The notes beneath the pieces were generated by a model that was given only the letters and a program-made list of their open reading frames with translations, did not search any database and had not been told where the DNA came from. The position numbers were made by a program, and so were the translations under genes. A stretch of 57,177 nucleotides of DNA, taken from assembly GCF_004358675.1 (NCBI RefSeq), contig NZ_SMZO01000023.1, positions 1-57,177 of the forward strand, given 5' to 3'. Below, one piece after another: positions 1 to 10,392 of this stretch; the stretch's first letter is position 1; the number at the start of each line of letters is the position of its first letter. The DNA is from Meridianimarinicoccus aquatilis (GTDB taxonomy: Bacteria; Pseudomonadota; Alphaproteobacteria; Rhodobacterales; Rhodobacteraceae).

Positions 1-1176
<1,176 letters not shown>

Positions 1177-1198
1177 TCAGACCTTCGGGAATGCAAGT

Positions 1199-1233
1199 GG
1201 GGCGCCCGATACTGGGCGCTCCACCTCTCTTTT
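1199..1233 (+). terminator. Hairpin terminator or attenuator between tuf and rpsJ
   Basis: A 9-bp GC-rich stem (1199-1207 with 1214-1222, one G-T pair, 6-nt loop) is followed by a pyrimidine tract ending in TTTT. It lies 22 bp past the tuf stop and 26 bp before the rpsJ ATG. It probably terminates transcription only partially, lowering S10-operon readthrough relative to tuf. That role is inferred from position and fold only. Confidence 0.6.
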
Positions 1234-1258
1234 CCATGCCGCGAAAGGCGACACGACA

Positions 1259-1567
1259 ATGCAAAGCCAAAATATTCGCATCCGGCTGAAGGCGTTTGAC
1301 TATCGGGTTCTGGACGCCAGCACCCAAGAGATCGTCAATACGGCCAAGCGCACGGGCGCTCAGGTACGCGGTCCAATCCCGCTGCCGAACAAGATCGAGA
1401 AATTCACCGTGCTTCGGGGACCCCACGTGAACAAGAAATCGCGTGACCAGTTCGAAATCCGGACACACAAGCGTTTGCTCGACATCGTCGACCCAACGCC
1501 GCAGACCGTGGACGCGCTGATGAAGCTCGACCTGGCTGCCGGCGTTGACGTCGAGATCAAAGTATAA
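1259..1567 (+). CDS. rpsJ: 30S ribosomal protein S10
   Basis: S10 (102 aa) is a small-subunit head protein and the NusE antitermination factor. The ATG at 1259 gives the family start [14 protein letters not shown]; longer in-frame readings upstream would be non-homologous. Conserved segments VRGPIPLP and [14 protein letters not shown] are present. It is the first gene of the classical S10 operon and is followed 14 bp later by rplC with a strong AAGGAGG ribosome-binding site. Confidence 0.97.
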   Translation: MQSQNIRIRLKAFDYRVLDASTQEIVNTAKRTGAQVRGPIPLPNKIEKFTVLRGPHVNKKSRDQFEIRTHKRLLDIVDPTPQTVDALMKLDLAAGVDVEIKV

Positions 1568-1581
1568 GGAGGGCACCCAGA

Positions 1582-2424
1582 ATGTTGCGCTCTGGAGTTA
1601 TCGCTAAGAAGGTGGGCATGACCCGCCTGTTCATGGAAGACGGCAAGCAGGTTCCAGTAACCGTGCTTCAGCTCGACAGTCTGCAGGTCGTTGGCAAGCG
1701 CACCGCTGAAACGGATGGCTATTCCGCCGTTCAGCTTGGCGCAGGCAATGCCAAGGTCAAGCGGGTCAGCAAGCCGATGCGCGGCCACTTCGCCGTTGCA
1801 AACGTGGCCCCCAAGCGCAAGCTTGTGGAATTCCGCGTGGCACCTGAGAACCTGATCAACGTCGGTGAGGAAATCACCGCGGATCATTACTTCGCAGGCC
1901 AGTTTGTTGACGTGTCTGGTACGTCGATTGGTAAGGGCTTTGCCGGTGCGATGAAGCGTCACAACTTTGGCGGTCTTCGGGCCAGCCACGGTGTGTCGAT
2001 CAGCCACCGTGCACACGGGTCGACCGGTCAGTGTCAGGATCCGGGCAAAGTCTTCAAAGGCAAGAAGATGGCTGGTCACATGGGCGCCGCCCGCGTGACA
2101 ACGCAGAACCTGCAGGTGATCCGCACCGATGCCGACCGTGGCTTGATCATGGTCAAAGGCGCGGTACCGGGTTCCAAAGGTGGCTGGGTTACGATCAAAG
2201 ACGCTGTCAAGAAACCGTTCCCAGAGAACGCGATCTTGCCTGCTGCTCTGAAATCGGCTGCTGAAGAAGCCAAGCGTTTGGCGGATGAAGCAGCTGCCGC
2301 CGCTGCAGCTGAAGAGGAAGCCGCCGCAAAGGCAGCAGCCGCTGAAGCCGCCGCCGCCGAAGAAGCCGCGCTGAAAGAAGCCGAGGCTGATATCGCCGCC
2401 GAGAAGAAGGACGACGACGCATGA
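1582..2424 (+). CDS. rplC: 50S ribosomal protein L3 with long Ala/Glu C-terminal tail
   Basis: L3 is a primary 23S rRNA binder near the peptidyl-transferase centre. Residues 1 to about 212 are a standard L3, with the central loop motif containing [12 protein letters not shown] and the conserved [20 protein letters not shown] region. It then runs on for about 65 residues (215-280) of alanine, glutamate and lysine, a predicted charged helix not found in E. coli L3 (209 aa). Tails of this kind occur in other Rhodobacterales, so it is probably a lineage trait; its role is unknown. It overlaps rplD by 4 nt (ATGA), implying coupled translation. Confidence 0.97.
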   Translation: MLRSGVIAKKVGMTRLFMEDGKQVPVTVLQLDSLQVVGKRTAETDGYSAVQLGAGNAKVKRVSKPMRGHFAVANVAPKRKLVEFRVAPENLINVGEEITADHYFAGQFVDVSGTSIGKGFAGAMKRHNFGGLRASHGVSISHRAHGSTGQCQDPGKVFKGKKMAGHMGAARVTTQNLQVIRTDADRGLIMVKGAVPGSKGGWVTIKDAVKKPFPENAILPAALKSAAEEAKRLADEAAAAAAAEEEAAAKAAAAEAAAAEEAALKEAEADIAAEKKDDDA

Positions 2425-3041
2425 AACTCGATGTGATCAAACTGGACGGCGAAGCCGCCGGCACGGTCGATCTGGGCGACGACGTGTTCGGCCTGGAACC
2501 TCGTGCGGATATCCTGCACCGTGTTGTCCGCTGGCAGCGTAACAAGGCGCAGGCCGGTACGCACAAGGTCAAGACACGGTCGGAAACCAGCTACTCGACA
2601 AAGAAAATCTATCGCCAGAAGGGCACCGGCGGCGCACGCCACGGTGACCGGAACGCGCCGATCTTCCGCAAGGGTGGTATCTACAAGGGTCCGACCCCAC
2701 GCAGCCACGCGCACGACCTGACCAAGAAGTTCCGCAAGCTTGGGCTGAAGCACGCTTTAAGTGCAAAGGCACAGTCCGGGACCCTCGTTGTTCTGGAAGA
2801 CGCGGCCTTGGCAGAAGCCAAGACCAAGTCGCTGGCGCAGGCTATCAAAAAGTTGGGCTGGAAGCGTGCGCTGATCATCGATGGCGCCGAGGTGAACGCA
2901 AACTTCGCACAAGCCGCGGCAAACATTGATGGGCTCGACATTCTGCCGTCCATCGGGGCCAATGTTTATGACATCCTCAAGCGTGACACCTTGGTGATCA
3001 CAAAAGCGGGTGTCGAAGCGCTGGAGGCGCGTCTGAAATGA
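2421..3041 (+). CDS. rplD: 50S ribosomal protein L4
   Basis: L4 (206 aa) lines the peptide exit tunnel and, in gamma-proteobacteria, represses its own operon. The conserved segment with [20 protein letters not shown] and [17 protein letters not shown] is the extended loop that reaches the tunnel. It starts inside the rplC stop codon (4-nt overlap) and its own end overlaps rplW by 4 nt, so rplC-rplD-rplW form a tightly coupled block. Whether L4 autoregulation works here cannot be told; no E. coli-like S10 leader is visible. Confidence 0.97.
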   Translation: MKLDVIKLDGEAAGTVDLGDDVFGLEPRADILHRVVRWQRNKAQAGTHKVKTRSETSYSTKKIYRQKGTGGARHGDRNAPIFRKGGIYKGPTPRSHAHDLTKKFRKLGLKHALSAKAQSGTLVVLEDAALAEAKTKSLAQAIKKLGWKRALIIDGAEVNANFAQAAANIDGLDILPSIGANVYDILKRDTLVITKAGVEALEARLK

Positions 3042-3334
3042 GCACCAAACCAGAACACTACGACGTGATCCGCAAGCCGATCATCACAGAGAAGGCAACC
3101 ATGGCGTCCGAAGCCAATGCTGTTGTGTTCGAAGTGGCGATCAACGCGAACAAGCCGCAGATCAAAGAAGCGGTGGAAACACTTTTCAATGTCAAAGTGA
3201 AGGCCGTGAACACGACCGTCACCAAGGGCAAAGTAAAGCGGTTCCGCGGTATGCTCGGCAAGCGTCGGGACGTGAAAAAAGCATATGTGACGCTCGAAGA
3301 GGGCAACACAATCGACGTGACGACCGGCCTTTAA
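3038..3334 (+). CDS. rplW: 50S ribosomal protein L23
   Basis: L23 (98 aa) sits at the polypeptide tunnel exit and is the docking site for SRP and trigger factor. Family hallmarks: [15 protein letters not shown] near the N-terminus, the segment [20 protein letters not shown], and [21 protein letters not shown]. It starts within the rplD stop (4-nt overlap). Unusually, it is not followed closely by rplB: a strong terminator begins 26 bp downstream and the next gene is 422 bp away. Confidence 0.97.
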   Translation: MSTKPEHYDVIRKPIITEKATMASEANAVVFEVAINANKPQIKEAVETLFNVKVKAVNTTVTKGKVKRFRGMLGKRRDVKKAYVTLEEGNTIDVTTGL

Positions 3335-3359
3335 TCGGCTGCGCGTTGAAGCAATTTGA

Positions 3360-3393
3360 GCCTCGGCATTTCGGTGCCGGGGCTTTTTCTTTT
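3360..3393 (+). terminator. Intrinsic terminator after rplW
   Basis: A 9-bp stem (3360-3368 with 3375-3383, one G-T pair) with a TTTCGG loop is followed directly by TTTTTCTTTT. This is a textbook rho-independent terminator. It splits the S10 operon between L23 and L2, where most bacteria have a few bases only. Confidence 0.85.
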
Positions 3394-3592
3394 GCCCGGA
3401 GGATTGGCAAGATTTCCGTGGTCTTTTTTGCAGCGTCGCCGTTAGGATATGGCGCATGCGCAGCCTCGTTGCCGGGCGAACAAGCCTCTGTTTTGCAACG
3501 CAAAAATTTTACGCGTGGCGAATGCTCATTGCGGCCACGGCCTGCCGGGATGCTCATTTGTTTGCCTTGCAAAACTATCGTGGTTCGGAAGG

Positions 3593-3621
3593 TTGACCCT
3601 TCGTCCCTGCTTCACTAAGAG
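3593..3621 (+). promoter_or_regulatory. Candidate sigma-70 promoter for rplB
   Basis: TTGACC (3593-3598), a 17-bp spacer, then TAAGAG (3616-3621). It lies after the rplW terminator and 136 bp before the rplB ATG, where a promoter is required if that terminator is efficient. The -10 box is weak, so this is a proposal. The rest of the 3394-3756 spacer shows no gene I can support: small ORFs of 60-90 codons have no recognisable features. Confidence 0.4.
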
Positions 3622-3633
3622 GTCCTATCGGCA

Positions 3634-3667
3634 CGGCCCCGGATTCGTCTGGGGCCGCTGATTTTTT
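3634..3667 (+). terminator. Leader hairpin with T-run before rplB (possible attenuator)
   Basis: CGGCCCC (3634-3640) pairs with GGGGCCG (3651-3657) and is followed after CTGA by TTTTTT. It lies downstream of the candidate promoter and about 90 bp before rplB, so it would fall in the untranslated leader of the rplB transcript. A terminator in a leader suggests attenuation, for example autoregulation by a ribosomal protein; this is inference. Confidence 0.5.
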
Positions 3668-3756
3668 ATCGGATACCTTCGGGGATCTACACGTCTGGGG
3701 ATTGTCGCGGCTCTTGCTCGCAAGGCAGGCCCCACTAACAACGGAAGACAGAAAGC

Positions 3757-4599
3757 ATGGCACTTAAGTCGTACAAACCGACGACGCCTGGCCAGCGCGG
3801 GCTGGTTCTGATCGACCGTTCGGAGCTCTGGAAAGGGCGCCCGGTTAAATCTCTCACTGAGGGTTTGACCAAATCGGGCGGCCGGAACAACACCGGACGG
3901 ATCACATCACGCCGCCGCGGCGGTGGGGCAAAGCGTCTCTACCGGATCGTCGATTTCAAACGCACCAAGTTCGACATGTCGGCAGTGGTTGCGCGGATCG
4001 AATATGACCCGAACCGGACGGCCTTCATCGCACTGATCCAGTACGAAGATGGCGAACAGAATTACATCTTGGCGCCTCAGCGTCTTGCAGTTGGTGACAA
4101 GATCATCGCTGGGGCGAAGGTTGACATCAAGCCGGGCAACGCAATGCCTTTCTCCGGCATGCCGATTGGTACAATCGTCCACAACATCGAACTGAAGCCC
4201 GGCAAAGGCGGCCAGATGGCCCGCGCTGCAGGGACCTACGCCCAGTTCGTTGGTCGTGATGGCGGTTACGCGCAAATTCGTTTGTCTTCGGGCGAACTGC
4301 GCCTCGTGCGTCAGGAGTGCATGGCCACCGTCGGTGCCGTGTCGAACCCAGACAACTCGAACCAGAACTACGGTAAAGCCGGCCGGATGCGCCACAAGGG
4401 CGTTCGTCCTTCGGTGCGTGGTGTCGTCATGAACCCGATCGACCACCCGCACGGCGGTGGTGAAGGTCGGACCTCGGGTGGTCGTCACCCGGTGACGCCA
4501 TGGGGCAAGCCGACCAAGGGTGCACGCACCCGCGACAAGAACAAGGCATCGCAGAAGCTGATCATCCGCTCGCGTCATGCCAAGAAGAAGGGCCGCTAA
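3757..4599 (+). CDS. rplB: 50S ribosomal protein L2
   Basis: L2 (280 aa) is needed for subunit association and peptidyl-transferase centre integrity. It starts [17 protein letters not shown] and contains [23 protein letters not shown]. The conserved C-terminal [21 protein letters not shown] segment carries the essential histidine of the family, and [16 protein letters not shown] follows. The gene heads the second block of the split S10 operon, with rpsS starting 3 bp after its stop. Confidence 0.98.
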   Translation: MALKSYKPTTPGQRGLVLIDRSELWKGRPVKSLTEGLTKSGGRNNTGRITSRRRGGGAKRLYRIVDFKRTKFDMSAVVARIEYDPNRTAFIALIQYEDGEQNYILAPQRLAVGDKIIAGAKVDIKPGNAMPFSGMPIGTIVHNIELKPGKGGQMARAAGTYAQFVGRDGGYAQIRLSSGELRLVRQECMATVGAVSNPDNSNQNYGKAGRMRHKGVRPSVRGVVMNPIDHPHGGGEGRTSGGRHPVTPWGKPTKGARTRDKNKASQKLIIRSRHAKKKGR

Positions 4600-4602
4600 G
4601 CC

Positions 4603-4881
4603 ATGGGACGTTCCGTCTGGAAAGGGCCTTTTGTCGACAGCTACGTGCTGAAGAAGGCCGAAAAATCCCGCGAGTCGGGTAAGAACGAAGTCATCAAGAT
4701 CTGGTCACGGCGGTCGACAATTTTGCCGCAATTCGTGGGTCTGACCTTCGGTGTGTACAATGGCAAGAAACATATCCCGGTGAATGTCTCCGAAGATATG
4801 ATCGGCCAGAAGTTCGGTGAATATTCTCCGACCCGGACCTATTATGGTCATGCGGCGGACAAGAAAGCGAAGCGGAAGTAA
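4603..4881 (+). CDS. rpsS: 30S ribosomal protein S19
   Basis: S19 (92 aa) forms a complex with S13 in the 30S head near the A-site tRNA. Typical sequence: [41 protein letters not shown] and the C-terminal [17 protein letters not shown]. It is separated from rplB and rplV by 3 bp each, a normal part of the S10 operon. Confidence 0.97.
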   Translation: MGRSVWKGPFVDSYVLKKAEKSRESGKNEVIKIWSRRSTILPQFVGLTFGVYNGKKHIPVNVSEDMIGQKFGEYSPTRTYYGHAADKKAKRK

Positions 4882-4884
4882 GTC

Positions 4885-5265
4885 ATGGGCAAGGAAAAGA
4901 ACCCCCGCCGCGTGGCTGAAAATGAAGCAATGGCAAAACTGCGCATGCTTCGTACCAGCCCGCAGAAGCTGAACCTTGTGGCGCAGATGATCCGTGGCAA
5001 GAAAGTCGACAAGGCATTGGCCGACCTGACTTTCTCGAACAAGCGTATCTCGGACGATGTGAAGAAATGTCTTCAGTCGGCCATCGCCAACGCCGAAAAC
5101 AACCACAATCTTGACGTGGACGAGCTTGTCGTCGCCGAGGCGTATGTGGGCAAGAACCTGACGCTCAAGCGCGGTCGTCCGCGGGCGCGTGGCCGGTTTG
5201 GCAAGATCATCAAGCCGTTTTCGGAACTCACCATCAAGGTCCGTCAGGTCGAGGAGCAAGCATAA
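4885..5265 (+). CDS. rplV: 50S ribosomal protein L22
   Basis: L22 (126 aa) spans the large-subunit tunnel with its beta-hairpin, which includes [18 protein letters not shown], the region altered in macrolide-resistant mutants of other species. The N-terminal globular part contains [22 protein letters not shown]. Its stop overlaps the rpsC ATG by one base (TAATG), so translation is probably coupled. Confidence 0.97.
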   Translation: MGKEKNPRRVAENEAMAKLRMLRTSPQKLNLVAQMIRGKKVDKALADLTFSNKRISDDVKKCLQSAIANAENNHNLDVDELVVAEAYVGKNLTLKRGRPRARGRFGKIIKPFSELTIKVRQVEEQA

Positions 5266-5984
5266 TGGGTAATAAAGTAAATCCCGTCGGCATGCGGCTT
5301 CAGGTCAACCGGACCTGGGACAGCCGTTGGTATGCTGACACGAAGGATTATGGCGATCTTCTTCTTGAAGACCTTAAAATCCGCGACTTCATTCATGAAG
5401 AGTGCAAGCAAGCCGGCATTAGCCGTGTGATCATCGAACGTCCGCACAAGAAGTGCCGCGTTACGATCCACACTGCGCGTCCCGGTGTGATCATTGGCAA
5501 GAAAGGCGCGGACATCGAAACGCTCCGCAAGAAACTTGCCAACATGACCACAAGCGAAGTTCACCTGAACATCGTGGAAGTCCGCAAGCCTGAGCTGGAT
5601 GCGCGTCTCGTTGCCGAGAACGTTGCGCAGCAGCTTGAGCGTCGTGTGTCCTTCCGTCGTGCGATGAAGCGCGCTGTCCAAAGCTCCATGCGTATGGGGG
5701 CACTGGGTATCCGGCTTAACGTCGCTGGTCGTCTTGGCGGCGCAGAAATCGCTCGGACGGAATGGTATCGTGAAGGTCGCGTGCCGTTGCACACACTTCG
5801 TGCCGACATCGACTATGGCTTCGTCGAAGCGACGACCCCCTATGGAATCATCGGGATCAAGGTCTGGATCTTCAAGGGCGAGATCATGGAGCACGATCCA
5901 GCCGCGCGTGACCGCAAGGCTCAGGAGCTTCAGGATGGTCCCGCACCCCGCGGCGCAGGCGGCAATCGCCGCGGCGACCGGTAA
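5265..5984 (+). CDS. rpsC: 30S ribosomal protein S3
   Basis: S3 (239 aa) lies at the mRNA entry site and contributes to mRNA unwinding. It has the family start [13 protein letters not shown], a KH domain with [17 protein letters not shown] (about residues 75-91) and the C-terminal domain with [19 protein letters not shown] and [14 protein letters not shown]. The last ~25 residues are a low-complexity Arg/Gly/Ala tail, common in alphaproteobacteria. rplP follows after 12 bp with a GGAGAG ribosome-binding site. Confidence 0.97.
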   Translation: MGNKVNPVGMRLQVNRTWDSRWYADTKDYGDLLLEDLKIRDFIHEECKQAGISRVIIERPHKKCRVTIHTARPGVIIGKKGADIETLRKKLANMTTSEVHLNIVEVRKPELDARLVAENVAQQLERRVSFRRAMKRAVQSSMRMGALGIRLNVAGRLGGAEIARTEWYREGRVPLHTLRADIDYGFVEATTPYGIIGIKVWIFKGEIMEHDPAARDRKAQELQDGPAPRGAGGNRRGDR

Positions 5985-5996
5985 GGAGAGACTTCA

Positions 5997-6410
5997 ATGC
6001 TTCAACCAAAACGCACGAAGTTCCGCAAACAGCACAAAGGTCGGATTCACGGCCTCGCTAAGGGCGGATCCGATCTCGCATTCGGCACATTTGGCCTGAA
6101 AGCCACTGAGCCAGAGCGTATTACAGCACGTCAAATCGAAGCGGCACGCCGCGCGATGACCCGTCACATGAAACGTCAGGGCCGGGTCTGGATCCGGATT
6201 TTCCCAGATGTTGCCGTGACCTCCAAGCCCACCGAAGTTCGGATGGGTAAAGGTAAGGGTTCCGTTGATTTCTGGGCCGCAAAAGTAAAACCGGGCCGGA
6301 TCATGTTCGAACTGGATGGCGTGGCCGAGCCAATCGCCCGTGAGGCCCTGCGCCTTGCTGCGATGAAGCTGCCAATCAAGACCCGCGTGGTCGTCCGCGA
6401 GGACTGGTAA
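5997..6410 (+). CDS. rplP: 50S ribosomal protein L16
   Basis: L16 (137 aa) organises the A site and binds the tRNA elbow. It starts [16 protein letters not shown] and carries [20 protein letters not shown] and [13 protein letters not shown]. Arg82 corresponds by position to E. coli Arg81, which is hydroxylated by the 2-oxoglutarate oxygenase YcfD. That is of interest because a different 2-oxoglutarate-oxygenase-like gene follows here. A strong terminator lies just downstream. Confidence 0.97.
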   Translation: MLQPKRTKFRKQHKGRIHGLAKGGSDLAFGTFGLKATEPERITARQIEAARRAMTRHMKRQGRVWIRIFPDVAVTSKPTEVRMGKGKGSVDFWAAKVKPGRIMFELDGVAEPIAREALRLAAMKLPIKTRVVVREDW

Positions 6411-6435
6411 GCTTTAGGGTTACCGCAAACTGATT

Positions 6436-6472
6436 AAGACCTCGCCGGGAAACTGGCGGGGTCTTTTCTTTT
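6436..6472 (+). terminator. Intrinsic terminator after rplP
   Basis: An 11-bp stem (6436-6446 with 6455-6465, one G-T pair) and 8-nt loop are followed by TTCTTTT. It lies 25 bp past the rplP stop and separates the rplB-rplP block from the oxygenase-like gene and rpmC. Confidence 0.85.
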
Positions 6473-6530
6473 GGCGGGGCAGGTGCGCTTCGCCTCTCGC
6501 AGCGGGCGTTTGAGTGGGGTATGAACCGGC

Positions 6531-7151
6531 ATGGCTCAAATAGACTCTCTCTTTGTTACCCGTCTCTACCGCGCGCGCCTTGATGAATGTGCGCCAAAGG
6601 TGGACGTATCTGAACTTGAAACATCCTGCATGACCATCGCCGATGATGACGAGGCGGGGCAGGACTGGTGCGAGGCGAACGATTACCCTGGCTACACCAG
6701 CTATGCATCGCTGACCGATCTTCCTTGGCGGTTTCCGATCTTCAAGGATCTGGTCCAAGCGCTGGACAAGCATGTCGCCGCTTTTGCCAAGGATCTGGCG
6801 TTTGATCTCGATGGGCGTGCGCTGAAACTGGAAGACATCTGGATCAACATTCTGCCAGAGGGCGGCGTGCATGGCTCGCACATCCACCCGCACAGCGTGG
6901 TCAGTGGCACGACCTATGTGGCGATGCCGGAAGGCACCAGCGCGCTCAAGTTGGAAGACCCGCGCCTGCAAATGATGATGGCCGCGCCTGCGCGCCTGAA
7001 AGATGCACCGCCTGAGTTGCGCAGCTTCGTCTATCTGCGCCCTGATGTGGGCGATGTGTTGCTGTGGGAAAGCTGGCTGCGCCATGAGGTTCCCATGAAC
7101 ATGGCGGAAGACGAACGGATCAGCGTCAGTTTCAACTACGGTTGGGCCTAA
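6531..7151 (+). CDS. Putative 2-oxoglutarate/Fe(II) oxygenase (TIGR02466-like)
   Basis: A 206-residue protein resembling the TIGR02466 group of 2OG-Fe(II) oxygenases. The likely metal-binding region is GVHGSHIHPHS (112-122) followed by SGTTYV (125-130). A distal histidine lies in LRHEVPMN (183-190), and RISVSFNY (196-203) supplies an arginine suited to bind 2-oxoglutarate. The second metal ligand is not certain by eye. There is no signal peptide or membrane segment. It sits between rplP and rpmC on the same strand with its own spacer on each side. Substrate unknown; the location invites a ribosomal-protein substrate such as L16, but this is speculation. Confidence 0.75.
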   Translation: MAQIDSLFVTRLYRARLDECAPKVDVSELETSCMTIADDDEAGQDWCEANDYPGYTSYASLTDLPWRFPIFKDLVQALDKHVAAFAKDLAFDLDGRALKLEDIWINILPEGGVHGSHIHPHSVVSGTTYVAMPEGTSALKLEDPRLQMMMAAPARLKDAPPELRSFVYLRPDVGDVLLWESWLRHEVPMNMAEDERISVSFNYGWA

Positions 7152-7230
7152 GAATCGGGCGTCGAGTGGCGCTATTATCGCTGTATTCTGTGTCATTTTC
7201 GCGATTCAGCGGCCGTTCCTGAATACAGGG

Positions 7231-7259
7231 TTGCCTTGAGCGCATTTGGCGCGTATGCG
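7231..7259 (+). promoter_or_regulatory. Candidate sigma-70 promoter for rpmC block
   Basis: TTGCCT (7231-7236), 17-bp spacer, TATGCG (7254-7259), 94 bp before the rpmC ATG. It lies in the 202-bp spacer after the oxygenase-like gene, which otherwise shows no gene. It would restart transcription of rpmC-rpmD after the rplP terminator. Consensus match is moderate. Confidence 0.35.
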
Positions 7260-7353
7260 GGCCGCTCATTCATGAACTCCACCGGAATCATGGTGACCCG
7301 CCGCGCAAGCGGACAAGGGGCCTACCGGTGATGTTGAGAAAAAGGAAAAGGCG

Positions 7354-7563
7354 ATGAACGCCCAGGACTTGAGAGACAAGACCCCTGATCAACTCCGCGA
7401 AGAGTTGGCGAGTCTGAAGAAAGAAGCGTTTAACCTGCGCTTCCAGCAGGCAACTGCTCAAATGGAAAACACATCGCGTATGCGCGCCGTCCGTCGTGAC
7501 GTTGCACGTGTGAACACGATCCTGAACGAAAAGGCGGCTGCAGCCGCCAGCACGGAGGCCTGA
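7354..7563 (+). CDS. rpmC: 50S ribosomal protein L29
   Basis: L29 (69 aa) is an antiparallel helical protein next to L23 at the tunnel exit. The sequence [24 protein letters not shown] with [20 protein letters not shown] is typical. It is the first gene of the rpmC-to-rpmD block, 3 bp before rpsQ, and has a good AAAGG ribosome-binding region upstream. Confidence 0.96.
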   Translation: MNAQDLRDKTPDQLREELASLKKEAFNLRFQQATAQMENTSRMRAVRRDVARVNTILNEKAAAAASTEA

Positions 7564-7566
7564 TCT

Positions 7567-7797
7567 ATGCCAAAACGCATCCTGACTGGCACCGTCACAT
7601 CTGCCAAGAACGACCAGACCGTAACCGTGTCGGTAGAACGCCGCTTCACGCATCCGGTTCTGAAGAAGACGATCCGGAAATCGAAGAAGTACCGGGCTCA
7701 TGACGAAGCGAACACCTTCAAGCAAGGCGATGCTGTCCGCATCATCGAATGTGCGCCTAAGTCGAAAACCAAGCGCTGGGAAGTTCTGACCGCCTAA
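7567..7797 (+). CDS. rpsQ: 30S ribosomal protein S17
   Basis: S17 (76 aa) is an OB-fold protein and early 16S rRNA binder. Family motifs: [39 protein letters not shown] and [20 protein letters not shown]. It lies directly after rpmC; a 74-bp spacer without clear signals separates it from rplN. Confidence 0.97.
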   Translation: MPKRILTGTVTSAKNDQTVTVSVERRFTHPVLKKTIRKSKKYRAHDEANTFKQGDAVRIIECAPKSKTKRWEVLTA

Positions 7798-7871
7798 GGT
7801 CGAACCAACCAGCTTGATCGAAACCCTGGGGACACGGGCAAGATGCCCCCCCACAGGTCGGGAGAAACCAC

Positions 7872-8240
7872 ATGATCCAGATGCAGACCAATCTGGATGT
7901 CGCTGACAACTCCGGCGCACGCCGGGTGCAGTGCATCAAGGTCCTGGGCGGTTCCAAACGGCGCTATGCTTCCGTGGGCGACATCATTGTCGTCTCCGTG
8001 AAGGAAGCGATTCCGCGTGGCCGCGTTAAGAAAGGTGACGTCCGCAAGGCCGTCGTCGTTCGGACCGCAAAAGAAGTACGTCGTGAAGATGGCACCGCCA
8101 TCCGCTTCGATCGCAACGCAGCAGTCATCCTGAACAACAGCGGCGAGCCAATCGGCACCCGTATCTTCGGGCCGGTTGTTCGTGAATTGCGCGCGAAGAA
8201 CTTCATGAAGATCATCTCGCTGGCTCCGGAGGTGCTCTGA
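7872..8240 (+). CDS. rplN: 50S ribosomal protein L14
   Basis: L14 (122 aa) contributes to intersubunit bridges with 16S rRNA and is the RsfS silencing-factor binding site. Typical segments: [24 protein letters not shown] split over residues 1-24, [20 protein letters not shown], and [13 protein letters not shown]. It overlaps rplX by one base (TGATGG). Confidence 0.97.
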   Translation: MIQMQTNLDVADNSGARRVQCIKVLGGSKRRYASVGDIIVVSVKEAIPRGRVKKGDVRKAVVVRTAKEVRREDGTAIRFDRNAAVILNNSGEPIGTRIFGPVVRELRAKNFMKIISLAPEVL

Positions 8241-8545
8241 TGGCTGCCAAGCTGAAAAAAGGTGACAAGGTTCGCGTTCTTACGGGTAAGGATGCTGGCC
8301 GTGACGGTGAAATCACTTCCGTCGATCCAAAATCTGGCAAAGCTGTCGTGGAAGGGATCAACATTGCGATCCGTCACGTCAAGCAGTCCCAGAACGAGCA
8401 GGGCGGCCGCGTCCCCAAGGCGATGCCGATCGACCTGAGCAACCTCGCGCTGCTGGACTCCAATGGCAAACCGACGCGCGTTGGTTTCCGTTTTGATGAC
8501 GGCAAGAAAGTGCGCTTCGCCAAATCCACCGGGGAGGCTGTCTGA
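8240..8545 (+). CDS. rplX: 50S ribosomal protein L24
   Basis: L24 (101 aa) is an assembly-initiator protein with an N-terminal KOW motif ([20 protein letters not shown], residues 6-25). Its central segment includes [15 protein letters not shown]. It overlaps both neighbours (rplN and rplE) by one base, so the three are likely translated in a coupled way. Confidence 0.97.
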   Translation: MAAKLKKGDKVRVLTGKDAGRDGEITSVDPKSGKAVVEGINIAIRHVKQSQNEQGGRVPKAMPIDLSNLALLDSNGKPTRVGFRFDDGKKVRFAKSTGEAV

Positions 8546-9105
8546 TGCTCGACACCACCGATTACACCCCGCGTCTCCGCGCGCTCTACGATGCCGAGAT
8601 CAAGGCAAAGATGCGCGAAGAGTTCGGCTACAAGAACGACATGCAGATCCCCAAGCTCGACAAGATCGTGCTGAACATGGGCGTCGGCAAAGCCGTTCAG
8701 GACACCAAGAAAGTGAAATTCGCTCAGGAAGATCTGACGAAGATCGCTGGCCAGCACGCTGTCACAACGCGCGCCAAGAAATCGGTTGCCGGTTTCCGCG
8801 TTCGTGAAGACATGCCGCTGGGCACCAAGGTGACCTTGCGCTCGACACGCATGTACGAATTCTTTGACCGTCTGGTCACTGTCGCACTGCCCCGCGTCCG
8901 CGATTTCCGCGGCCTGAACGGAAAATCCTTTGACGGTCGTGGCAACTACGCCATGGGCCTGAAGGAACACATCGTCTTCCCTGAGATCGAGTACGACAAG
9001 GTAGACGAAGTTCGTGGCATGGACATCATCATCTGCACCACCGCGCCGACTGACGCGGAAGCCAAGGCGCTGTTGAAGTTCTTCAACATGCCCTTCAACA
9101 GCTGA
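8545..9105 (+). CDS. rplE: 50S ribosomal protein L5
   Basis: L5 (186 aa) binds 5S rRNA and contacts S13 and P-site tRNA. Family segments: [60 protein letters not shown] and [20 protein letters not shown]. Overlaps rplX by one base; rpsN begins 19 bp after its stop. Confidence 0.97.
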   Translation: MLDTTDYTPRLRALYDAEIKAKMREEFGYKNDMQIPKLDKIVLNMGVGKAVQDTKKVKFAQEDLTKIAGQHAVTTRAKKSVAGFRVREDMPLGTKVTLRSTRMYEFFDRLVTVALPRVRDFRGLNGKSFDGRGNYAMGLKEHIVFPEIEYDKVDEVRGMDIIICTTAPTDAEAKALLKFFNMPFNS

Positions 9106-9124
9106 GCCGCGGGAGAGTTACGAC

Positions 9125-9430
9125 ATGGCTAAAAAAGCAATGATCGAACGCGAGAAGAAGCGTCAGGCGCTGGTGGACAAATATGCCGCCAAGCGGGCCG
9201 CTCTTAAAGAGATCGCGACCGATGAATCCAAGCCGATGGAAGAGCGTTTCAAAGCGCGCCTGAAGCTTGCAAAACTGCCGCGGAATTCTTCCGCAACACG
9301 TCTTCACAACCGTTGCCAGCTCACCGGACGCCCGCACGCTTACTATCGTAAGCTGAAGGTATCTCGGATCGCGCTGCGGGAACTTGGCTCGAATGGCCAG
9401 ATCCCCGGTATGGTCAAGTCAAGCTGGTAA
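9125..9430 (+). CDS. rpsN: 30S ribosomal protein S14 (zinc-independent type)
   Basis: S14 (101 aa) of the long, C-minus form: the C-terminal half [20 protein letters not shown] lacks the four-cysteine zinc site of the short form. It has [14 protein letters not shown] at the start and SWLVK-like ending GMVKSSW. It binds the 30S head near S19. rpsH begins 13 bp later after a GGGAGG ribosome-binding site. Confidence 0.97.
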   Translation: MAKKAMIEREKKRQALVDKYAAKRAALKEIATDESKPMEERFKARLKLAKLPRNSSATRLHNRCQLTGRPHAYYRKLKVSRIALRELGSNGQIPGMVKSSW

Positions 9431-9443
9431 GGGAGGGTATAGT

Positions 9444-9836
9444 ATGAACGATCCTCTGGGTGATATGCTGACCCGCATCCGCAACGCGCAGATGCGTGGC
9501 AAGTCCACAGTCTCTACGCCGGCGTCCAAACTTCGTGCCTGGGTGCTCGATGTTCTGGTCGACGAAGGCTACATCCGCGGCTACGACAAGTCTTTTGACA
9601 AGCTGGGTCACCCCACGCTGGTCATCAGCCTCAAGTACTTTGACGGCACGCCCGTCATCCGCGAGCTGCAGCGCGTTTCGACCCCTGGTCGCCGTGTGTA
9701 CAAAGGCAGCAACGAACTTCCGCAGGTCCGTCAGGGTCTCGGCGTTTCCATCGTCTCCACGCCTCAGGGCGTGATGTCGGATGCATCTGCACGAACCGCC
9801 AATATTGGTGGCGAAGTGCTTTGCACCGTATTCTAA
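9444..9836 (+). CDS. rpsH: 30S ribosomal protein S8
   Basis: S8 (130 aa) is a primary 16S rRNA binder and, in E. coli, the spc-operon repressor. The ATG at 9444 gives the expected start [16 protein letters not shown]; the longer reading from 9384 overlaps rpsN and is not homologous. C-terminal [20 protein letters not shown] and GGEVLCTVF are characteristic. rplF follows after 12 bp with AAGGAGG. Confidence 0.97.
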   Translation: MNDPLGDMLTRIRNAQMRGKSTVSTPASKLRAWVLDVLVDEGYIRGYDKSFDKLGHPTLVISLKYFDGTPVIRELQRVSTPGRRVYKGSNELPQVRQGLGVSIVSTPQGVMSDASARTANIGGEVLCTVF

Positions 9837-9848
9837 GGAGGTCCGGTA

Positions 9849-10382
9849 ATGTCTCGTATTGGTAAAAAACCGGTCGATCTGCCTTCGGGCGTTTCGGCAT
9901 CGGTATCGGGCCAGATCGTTGAAGTGAAAGGCCCTAAAGGGACCCGTACCTTCACCGCGACTGACGACGTGAACGTAGCGATGGAAGATAACACCATTTC
10001 GGTTACGCCGCGCGGCAAGTCCAAAAAGGCGCTCCAGCAGTGGGGCATGAGCCGCACCATGGTCGCCAACCTTGTTGAAGGCGTGACCAACGGTTTCAAG
10101 AAAGAGCTTGAGATCACTGGTGTTGGTTATCGTGCTCAGATGCAGGGGAACACTTTGAAGCTTGCTCTTGGCTACAGCCACGATGTTGATTTTCAAGTCC
10201 CCGCCGGTGTGACCGTGACCTGCCCCAAGCAGACCGAAATCACCATCGAAGGTATTGATCAACAACTCGTTGGCCAGGTTGCGGCAAACATCCGCGAATG
10301 GCGTGCTCCTGAGCCTTACAAAGGCAAGGGTATCAAGTACAAAGGCGAGTTCATCTTCCGTAAGGAAGGCAAGAAGAAGTAA
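9849..10382 (+). CDS. rplF: 50S ribosomal protein L6
   Basis: L6 (177 aa) has two similar domains and lies near the sarcin-ricin loop. Motifs: [35 protein letters not shown] and the C-terminal [18 protein letters not shown]. Placement between rpsH and rplR is canonical, with short spacers on both sides. Confidence 0.97.
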   Translation: MSRIGKKPVDLPSGVSASVSGQIVEVKGPKGTRTFTATDDVNVAMEDNTISVTPRGKSKKALQQWGMSRTMVANLVEGVTNGFKKELEITGVGYRAQMQGNTLKLALGYSHDVDFQVPAGVTVTCPKQTEITIEGIDQQLVGQVAANIREWRAPEPYKGKGIKYKGEFIFRKEGKKK

Positions 10383-10392
10383 GGACGGGCAA

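Noticed and set aside
3346-3618. 90-codon ORF in the rplW-rplB spacer
   Set aside because: It overlaps the rplW terminator and the promoter candidate and has no recognisable protein features.
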